This document shows positions 6,165 through 10,490 of a stretch of DNA of 10,490 nucleotides, in pieces. This stretch comes from Burkholderiales bacterium. Lineage in GTDB: Bacteria > Pseudomonadota > Gammaproteobacteria > Burkholderiales > Casimicrobiaceae. The position numbers were made by a program, and so were the translations under genes. The stretch spans positions 1-10,490 of the forward strand of contig JANXNO010000462.1 of the NCBI GenBank assembly GCA_025354075.1, read 5' to 3'. The notes beneath the pieces are model-generated. The model worked only from the letters and a program-made list of their open reading frames with translations, was not told the DNA's origin and did no database searches. Every line of letters begins with the position of its first letter. Positions within the stretch are counted from its first letter, which is position 1.

Positions 6165-7007
6165 TTACTTACCCGGCACTCGCAGCGGATTTGTCAATTG
6201 CTCAATGACCGCTGCCATCACGCCGTTTGCGCGCAAAAAATCGTCGAATTTCTTCCGGTCGTTGTATTTTCCGAATATGGAGCACGCTTCGCACAGCGCC
6301 GGAAACCGCAGGTAGTCGGCGACGGGGTTGTAGTCAATGTTCGGCAATTTGTCGCTAAGTGCCTTGGTAAAAATCGGGTTATCAGCGCAAAATTGTTTGA
6401 TCAGCGGAAGCGCCGACGCCGAATTGATAAAGAGTCGAAATCTTCCCGCGTCGGCTGCCGACATCGCGCCGTAGCCGCGGTGACCATCGCGCAATCCTGA
6501 TTTGATTTTGTTGCTGCGGTCTGACAAATAAATGTTGGTGCACAGTACGGCGATGAACTCTTCGTTGTCGTCGTACTGGCGCATGCCCCAACCCAGCAGC
6601 GGGCTCTGACTCCACATGCCGGTTGCGTTTCGGAACACGTGTACCAGTTCGTGGAACAAAATCTCGTCAAATATGCGACCGCTTGTGTTGGCCCCATCGG
6701 ACGTCGCGCAGACCCCGGAATGGCCAAAGTATCCTGGGGTGTAGGTCACAAAACCACGGTTGCCAGCGCCCACCGGCTTGGCTTCACCGCCACCCGTTGC
6801 ATTGCATTCAGCAAGCGGATGCGGCCGGATTTCAATTGGAAAATTGGGGCGACGGATGCAATTGAGCAGAATCGCACCGCTAATCGTGCGATGAATCCAG
6901 CGCAAATGCTCGTGAACTTGCTCCTGATACCGTCGAGCCGGCGCACCGGTCAAGCCGACAGGGTTTATCGTGATGTAGTAAGTGTTCAGATCCACAGTGG
7001 CCTCCAT
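6165..7007 (-). CDS. Putative zinc metallopeptidase, M91 (NleD effector)-like
   Basis: The 280-residue protein carries HELVH at 119-123, the zinc-binding HExxH signature, and EE at 149-150 in YDDNEEFIAVLCTNIYLSD, a good position for the third zinc ligand. A Gly/Asn/Tyr-rich stretch, GNRGFVTYTPG, precedes it. This layout matches family M91, whose known member NleD is a type III effector that cleaves host MAP kinases; homologues also occur in non-pathogens. There is no signal peptide or membrane segment, so it is either cytoplasmic or exported by a specialised system. No secretion, chaperone or immunity gene is adjacent. The start is uncertain: the ATG at 7007 has no upstream ribosome site, whereas GGAGG inside its first codons sits 5 nt before a GTG at 6995. 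Substrate unknown; family call moderate. Confidence 0.7.
   Translation of the reverse strand: MEATVDLNTYYITINPVGLTGAPARRYQEQVHEHLRWIHRTISGAILLNCIRRPNFPIEIRPHPLAECNATGGGEAKPVGAGNRGFVTYTPGYFGHSGVCATSDGANTSGRIFDEILFHELVHVFRNATGMWSQSPLLGWGMRQYDDNEEFIAVLCTNIYLSDRSNKIKSGLRDGHRGYGAMSAADAGRFRLFINSASALPLIKQFCADNPIFTKALSDKLPNIDYNPVADYLRFPALCEACSIFGKYNDRKKFDDFLRANGVMAAVIEQLTNPLRVPGK
7001..7005 (-). promoter_or_regulatory. GGAGG that may set an alternative GTG start for the metallopeptidase
   Basis: On the minus strand the first codons read ATG-GAG-GCC-ACT-GTG. The GGAGG within them is 5 nt from the GTG at 6995, a better initiation context than the ATG itself has. Confidence 0.4.
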
Positions 7008-7338
7008 TTGGCTGGCGCGGAATGGCTGGCAGCGCAGCGACAGGTCCGGCGTCGTTTAAGATCAGTGCAGGACAACGTCCTGAACTGGTAAACGTATTTG
7101 GTTCGGAAAACATGTCATCGCGTCAAATTTTTTTATCGCGGTTTTTGCCAGGCAGTTGGTCGCGTACGATCAAATCGTGACGTACCAATTGAGCGCAATC
7201 GACTCACCGAAACGGTGCGAAATCGTGTCGAGAACGATGCCCCGGCACTACGATTGTCGGGGCGGAGTGTTAAAACTCTCGGCTGTCGCAATTGCAGCTC
7301 GTTCGCCATTGCATCGTAAAAAAAATCAGGGAGGCTTC
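7008..7338. other. Divergent intergenic region (metallopeptidase / MetX-like esterase)
   Basis: No credible gene is present. The region holds the two divergent promoters, which cannot be placed with confidence. CAGGAC-AAC-GTCCTG at 7068-7082 is a perfect 6-bp dyad about 60 nt upstream of the metallopeptidase. An AT-rich tract lies near 7119-7150, and a longer hairpin lies at 7239-7263. GAGT/ACTC arms around GTTAAA lie at about 7265-7278. Confidence 0.4.
7239..7263 (+). promoter_or_regulatory. Leader hairpin upstream of the MetX-like esterase gene
   Basis: GCCCCGGCA (7239-7247) pairs with TGTCGGGGC (7255-7263) through 9 bp, one of them G-T, with a 7-nt loop. It ends about 75 nt before the start codon. 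No T tract follows, so it is not a standard terminator; it may be an mRNA leader structure or an operator. No known riboswitch was recognised. Confidence 0.4.
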
Positions 7339-8541
7339 ATGAATATTTTCCGCACGCTGGCAATGACCAGCGCCATCAGTCTTTGCGCCTTGGGTGCCAC
7401 ATCCATCTACGCGCAAGCGCCGACGTCGGTCGTCGCACCCGCACCGTTGCTCACCGAGAAAAAAGTGTTCTCGCTGCCAAGCTACACCACGTTTGGTGGC
7501 AAGACAATCAAGAACGTCAAGGTGGGTTACGAGACCTACGGGACGTTGAACGCGAAGGGCGACAACGCCATCTTCATCGCGCACTTTTACTCTGGCAATT
7601 CGCATGCTGCGGGGAAGTACAAGCCGGGTGACGCAGCGGCGGGCTACTGGGACTCGATCATCGGTGCGGGCAAGCCGATTGATACCGACAAGTTTTTCGT
7701 GATCAGTGCCGACACCTTGTCGAACTTGAACACCAAGGACCCGATGGTCACCACGACCGGCCCGTCGTCGATAAACGCGGACACTGGCAAGCCTTACGGC
7801 ATGAGCTTTCCGGTGATCGCGATGCGCGATTCGGTGGTCGTACACAAGGCGCTGGTTGATTCGCTCGGCGTGAAAAAACTCTATGCGGTTGCGGGGGCTT
7901 CGGGCGGCAGCGTGCAGGCGGTGGAGTGGACCGTGTTGTATCCCGATTTTGTAGATCGCGCGATTCCGGTGATCTCGCCGGGCCTGTCGATTTCGCCGTG
8001 GGCCGTAGCGCTGCTCGACATCTGGGTCGCGCCGATCAAGGCCGATCCGAAGTGGAACAACGGCGACTATTACGCGACGGGCGAACCGCTCGAAGGCATC
8101 GCGCTAGCGTTGAAGCTCGTGACCATCACCACGCGCCACTGGAATTGGATTGAGAAGACCTTCGGCTACAAACCCGCCGACGCCACCAAGCCGCCAGCGG
8201 ACGCCATCAACAACCGCTTTGCCAGCGAAGACGCACTGACCAAAGCCGGCATCGCGCGCGCCGTCACGACCGACGCCAACAACAAGATTTACATGGCCAA
8301 GGCCAACCAGCTCTTCAACGTCGAAGACGACGCCGCCAAGATCAAGGCGAAATTCCTTTTCATCCCCGCACAAAGCGACCTCGTCTTCCCACCTGAAATG
8401 TCACAAAAAGCCGCAGCCAAGTTGCGTGGGCTTGGCAAGTCCGCGGATGTATTCGTGATCGAAGGCGACGGCGGGCATCTGGATGGCGTGCTCGCGGTGA
8501 ACAAAGCGGCTGATGTGATTCGGGCGTTTTTGGCGAAGTAG
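7339..8541 (+). CDS. Exported MetX-like alpha/beta hydrolase (putative esterase)
   Basis: The 400-residue product begins with a signal peptide (MNIFRTLAMTSAISLCALGA, cut near YAQA), so it should act in the periplasm or outside the cell. The body has the homoserine O-acetyltransferase (MetX) fold: KNVKVGYETYGTLN near the N terminus, then the nucleophile elbow AGASGGSVQAVEW with Ser188. Asp347 lies in QSDLVFPP and His380 in GDGGHLDGV, completing the triad. True MetX is cytoplasmic and makes O-acetylhomoserine for methionine synthesis; the export signal and changed elbow fit the E22-type MetX-like putative esterases instead. Substrate unknown. AGGGAGG at 7328-7334 fixes the ATG at 7339; the frame is open further upstream but without support. 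A TPR-like gene follows after 6 nt, probably in the same operon. Confidence 0.85.
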   Translation: MNIFRTLAMTSAISLCALGATSIYAQAPTSVVAPAPLLTEKKVFSLPSYTTFGGKTIKNVKVGYETYGTLNAKGDNAIFIAHFYSGNSHAAGKYKPGDAAAGYWDSIIGAGKPIDTDKFFVISADTLSNLNTKDPMVTTTGPSSINADTGKPYGMSFPVIAMRDSVVVHKALVDSLGVKKLYAVAGASGGSVQAVEWTVLYPDFVDRAIPVISPGLSISPWAVALLDIWVAPIKADPKWNNGDYYATGEPLEGIALALKLVTITTRHWNWIEKTFGYKPADATKPPADAINNRFASEDALTKAGIARAVTTDANNKIYMAKANQLFNVEDDAAKIKAKFLFIPAQSDLVFPPEMSQKAAAKLRGLGKSADVFVIEGDGGHLDGVLAVNKAADVIRAFLAK

Positions 8542-8547
8542 TACCGA

Positions 8548-9117
8548 ATGGACGCTATAGAAAAATGGGCGACCATGAGCGAAGAGATAGCCTTCACCGA
8601 AGAGGAGCTGGTGAAGCAGAAGGAAGTTGTGTTGAGCTTCGCTCCGAAAGCGCTGGCCGATCTCGAAGCGGCTCGCTCCGAGGAAGATCAGTTTTATGCG
8701 CTGCCTGGCGCCGCGTTTGCGGCCTACCACCTGGAACGTTGGGATGATGCCAAGACCTACGCTGAACGTGCCCTGTTGTTGGCTGACAGCTTTACAGGTA
8801 ACTGGAACTTTGCTAACGCGGTGTACACCGCACACACGATAGCCGGTCTGCTTGCTCTCAGGCACGGCGACCGCGCCACTGCGGTTGATGCTCTGCACGC
8901 ATCGGGGACAACCCCAGGTTCCCCGCAGCTCAATTCATTCGGGCCCACCATGCAACTTGCTATCGCGTTGCTAGAAGTCGGCGAACTAGACGCTGTCATG
9001 AGCTATTTGACGCAGTGCGGTACTTTTTGGAAACTGGGAAGCACTTCGCTGGCGATATGGCAACGGAAGATTGCCGCGGGAGAAATGCCCAACTTTTTCA
9101 GTCATCGCTACGGATAG
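8548..9117 (+). CDS. TPR-like helical protein of unknown function
   Basis: This 189-residue soluble protein has no signal peptide. Its helical pairs look like TPR units: FYALPGAAFAAYHLERWDDA, then AKTYAERALLLADSF, then HTIAGLLALRHGDRATAVDAL. The C-terminal part has GTTPGSPQLNSFGPTMQLA, then LLEVGELDAVMSYLTQC and FW, and ends with EMPNF. I recall the same combination in uncharacterised TPR-type proteins of several bacterial phyla, so it is probably a conserved family. TPR proteins usually mediate protein-protein contacts; no partner is evident. The start ATG at 8548 is 6 nt after the esterase stop but has no clear ribosome site; ATG 8575 is an alternative. The close spacing suggests co-expression with the exported esterase, though one is exported and the other is not. 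Confidence 0.7.
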   Translation: MDAIEKWATMSEEIAFTEEELVKQKEVVLSFAPKALADLEAARSEEDQFYALPGAAFAAYHLERWDDAKTYAERALLLADSFTGNWNFANAVYTAHTIAGLLALRHGDRATAVDALHASGTTPGSPQLNSFGPTMQLAIALLEVGELDAVMSYLTQCGTFWKLGSTSLAIWQRKIAAGEMPNFFSHRYG

Positions 9118-9120
9118 CGA

Positions 9121-9201
9121 GTAGCCGCGATGAAACGAAGTGGAATCGCGGAACCGTTGCGTCATCGGCACTCGATTCCGCTGTAGCTGTGTCGAGGCTA
9201 C
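9121..9201. repeat. Inverted REP pair (REPIN-like) between convergent genes, overlapping the vapC stop
   Basis: The left half is GTAG (9121-9124) plus CCGCGAT/ATCGCGG (9125-9131 and 9145-9151) around a 13-nt loop. The right half, on the minus strand, is GTAG (9198-9201 complement) plus a CTCGA/TCGAG stem (9171-9175 and 9192-9196). The pair fills the 80-nt gap between the TPR gene and vapC. The TAG of the minus-strand GTAG is the vapC stop codon. Confidence 0.75.
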
Positions 9202-9608
9202 ATCCCCTCGGTTTTCGTCCAATCAACAATGCGCAAGCCCGCGACGCGACGAAACGCTTTCGTGTTGTTGGTCACCAGGGTGACGTCGAGTGCCAGTGCG
9301 TGAGCGGCGATCAGCGTGTCGAGTGGCCCGATGGTTTTGCCTTTGGCTTCGAGCGCTGCGCGAATGCGACCGTAGATTTGCGTCGCGGCTTCGTCGAACG
9401 GGGCGATTTCGAGTGGCGATAGAAACTGCGTCAGCGCTTTGGCATTTTTCGCGGATGCTGATTTTTCGACGCCGAACCACAGCTCGCTTGCAGCGATGCT
9501 GGAAATGCTGATGCCTTCCGCTGCGTGCGCTCTCAAACCTTCCAATACGCTGGGTGTTTGCTGGCGAATTGCAAACACACAAATATTGGTGTCGAGCATG
9601 TAGCGCAT
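9198..9608 (-). CDS. vapC: VapC-type PIN-domain toxin (ribonuclease)
   Basis: The 136-residue protein is a full-length PIN domain. The acidic residues that bind the catalytic metal are visible: D6 in MLDTNICVFAI, E42 in SELWFGVEKS and D97 in GPLDTLIAAHAL. N115 in TNN-TKAF takes the fourth position. VapC toxins cut RNA, often initiator tRNA or rRNA, when released from their antitoxin. The antitoxin gene lies directly upstream with a 6-nt gap, so the two are one operon; antitoxin first is the usual order. The stop codon falls inside a REP element, so the last residues (TKTEGM) may have been altered by its insertion. All core motifs are intact, so the toxin is probably functional. Confidence 0.92.
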   Translation of the reverse strand: MRYMLDTNICVFAIRQQTPSVLEGLRAHAAEGISISSIAASELWFGVEKSASAKNAKALTQFLSPLEIAPFDEAATQIYGRIRAALEAKGKTIGPLDTLIAAHALALDVTLVTNNTKAFRRVAGLRIVDWTKTEGM

Positions 9609-9614
9609 CGCGCG

Positions 9615-9845
9615 CTACCAGTCTGCGCGCGTGTCTGCTTGCGTAGGTTGCGTGCGCTCCGGAAATGCGTCAAACATTTCAAGTGAGGCAATCAAATCCT
9701 CAATGCCCGGACGCTTGAGCGGGCGCAGAATTACCGCATCGCCGCGTTTGCTGATGCTCACCTCAGTTGCGCCGTCAAAGCGAAACGCCTTGGGCAAGCG
9801 CACCGCCTGACTGGCCCCGTTCGTGAAGAGTTTTGCGGTGTTCAT
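9615..9845 (-). CDS. vapB: VapB-type antitoxin (AbrB/SpoVT-like DNA-binding fold)
   Basis: This 76-residue protein starts MNTAKLFTNGASQAVRLPKA, the N-terminal signature of VapB/MvpA antitoxins with a swapped-hairpin AbrB fold. EVSISKRGDAVILRPL completes the DNA-binding domain. The C-terminal tail, GIEDLIASLEMFDAFPERTQ, should wrap around the VapC active site. It neutralises VapC and represses the shared promoter. The start at 9845 is fixed by AAGGAG 7 nt upstream (complement of 9853-9858); the frame stays open to 9992, but those residues come from REP sequence and do not fit the family. The stop lies 6 nt before vapC. Confidence 0.92.
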   Translation of the reverse strand: MNTAKLFTNGASQAVRLPKAFRFDGATEVSISKRGDAVILRPLKRPGIEDLIASLEMFDAFPERTQPTQADTRADW

Positions 9846-9869
9846 ATGAACACTCCTTGACAACAAATT

Positions 9870-9899
9870 TGTATATCGAAGAGTATATATTTTTTGAAA
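9870..9899 (-). promoter_or_regulatory. Probable vapBC promoter and autoregulatory region
   Basis: On the minus strand TTTCAA (9894-9899) and TATACA (9870-9875) form a -35/-10 pair with an 18-nt spacer, ending 24 nt before the vapB start. A TATAT/ATATA dyad (9872-9876 and 9885-9889) overlaps it and could be the VapB operator. The segment is strikingly AT-rich against its surroundings. Confidence 0.45.
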
Positions 9900-9914
9900 G
9901 GAAATCTCGTCTGC

Positions 9915-10021
9915 GTAGGTCGGAACGCTTGCGGTTCCGACGGATGTGGTCGAGCGCGCACCGAATGTCTGAAATGCCTTCGGCGGCGGCACGAGGCGGC
10001 ACCGCTAGCGTGCCGCCCTAC
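9915..10021. repeat. Inverted REP pair (REPIN-like) with compensatory stem changes
   Basis: The left half is GTAG (9915-9918) plus GTCGGAAC/GTTCCGAC (9919-9926 and 9934-9941), loop GCTTGCG. The right half, inverted, is GGCGGCAC/GTGCCGCC (9995-10002 and 10010-10017), loop CGCTAGC, then CTAC (10018-10021). Read on the same strand, both halves are 27 nt and differ at two stem base pairs, each compensated (T-A to G-C, A-T to C-G), plus one loop base. It lies between the vapBC promoter and the end of the dehydrogenase gene. Confidence 0.8.
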
Positions 10022-10038
10022 ATCGAAACGATGTGCGA

Positions 10039-10490
10039 CTAAACGCTAGTCATTGCCACCGTCTTGGTATTCAAATAAGCCTCCAGCGCTTCCGGGCCGC
10101 CCTCGCTGCCGTAGCCTGAGTCCTTGACGCCGCCGAACGGCAACTCGGCCCACGGCGCGGCGGGCTGGTTGATCCAGAGCATGCCGGTCTGCACCTGGGC
10201 GCTGAGCTGGTGCGCGTTTTTGATGCTGCTGGTAAAGGCGTATGCCGACAGGCCGAATGGCAGGCGGTTTGCCTCAGCAATCGCCTCGTCGAGGCTTTTC
10301 ACGGTGCGCACGGCGGCCATCGGGCCGAACGGTTCGTTGTTAAACACCGAGCTGTCGAGCGGCGGGTCGAGCAGCACCGTAGGCTGAAAGAAGTTGCCGG
10401 TGGTGCCAATGCGTTCTCCGCCGGTGGCGACGGTGGCCCCGCGTTTCACTGCGTCTTCGGTGATTTCCTGCATGGCGGTCACGCGGCGCG
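10039..10490 (-). CDS. Aldehyde dehydrogenase, C-terminal part (succinate-semialdehyde dehydrogenase-like)
   Basis: Only the last 150 or so codons are in the window; the frame is open to the right edge and the gene continues beyond it. Visible motifs of the NAD(P)-dependent aldehyde dehydrogenase superfamily are [31 protein letters not shown] (with the conserved Glu that contacts the cofactor), [18 protein letters not shown] and [17 protein letters not shown], ending YLNTKTVAM. The pattern is closest to GabD-like succinate-semialdehyde dehydrogenases, but the catalytic Cys and most of the substrate pocket are outside, so the substrate is uncertain. A GTG near 10480 is internal and is not the start. 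A REP pair lies 18 nt past its stop. Confidence 0.85.
   Translation of the reverse strand, partial: RRVTAMQEITEDAVKRGATVATGGERIGTTGNFFQPTVLLDPPLDSSVFNNEPFGPMAAVRTVKSLDEAIAEANRLPFGLSAYAFTSSIKNAHQLSAQVQTGMLWINQPAAPWAELPFGGVKDSGYGSEGGPEALEAYLNTKTVAMTSV

Noticed and set aside
7008..7338. SAM or SAH riboswitch upstream of the MetX-like gene
   Set aside because: Only simple hairpins are present; none of the conserved riboswitch core sequences was seen, and the gene is an exported esterase rather than a methionine enzyme.

Overview
The window reads as ordinary chromosome of a GC-rich Gram-negative bacterium, most likely a betaproteobacterium (Burkholderiales-like). The grounds are the style of the ferredoxin-NADP reductase, the CysE and the exported MetX-like esterase, plus GTAG-headed REP palindromes between genes. 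This placement is inference. No rRNA, tRNA, CRISPR array, integrase or insertion sequence was found.

Layout. 192-1423 (+): cysE (serine O-acetyltransferase) followed by a four-helix membrane protein whose start overlaps the cysE stop. 1687-4248 (-): two exported proteins. One is a 522-residue fibre-like surface protein with a tail-fibre-type stalk and a BclA/C1q-like C-terminal head. The other is a 203-residue protein with two dockerin-like calcium-binding repeats. 4458-6110 (+): a TrxR-like ferredoxin-NADP reductase and a GNAT acetyltransferase, separated by an inverted REP pair. 6165-7007 (-): a HELVH zinc metallopeptidase resembling the M91/NleD effector family. 7339-9117 (+): an exported MetX-like alpha/beta hydrolase followed 6 nt later by a TPR-like protein of unknown function. 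9198-9845 (-): a vapBC toxin-antitoxin pair. 10039-10490 (-): the C-terminal part of an aldehyde dehydrogenase that runs off the right edge.

The genes do not form one pathway. Central metabolism (cysE, the reductase, the dehydrogenase) alternates with envelope or secreted proteins and a small TA module. The most distinctive material is the exported fibre/dockerin pair, the effector-like metallopeptidase, and at least four GTAG-headed palindromic elements at gene ends. Several of these palindromes show compensatory base changes in their stems, and one supplies the vapC stop codon. I do not see a clear new multi-gene defence or metabolic system. The best candidates for new biology are the fibre protein, the metallopeptidase and the REP elements.
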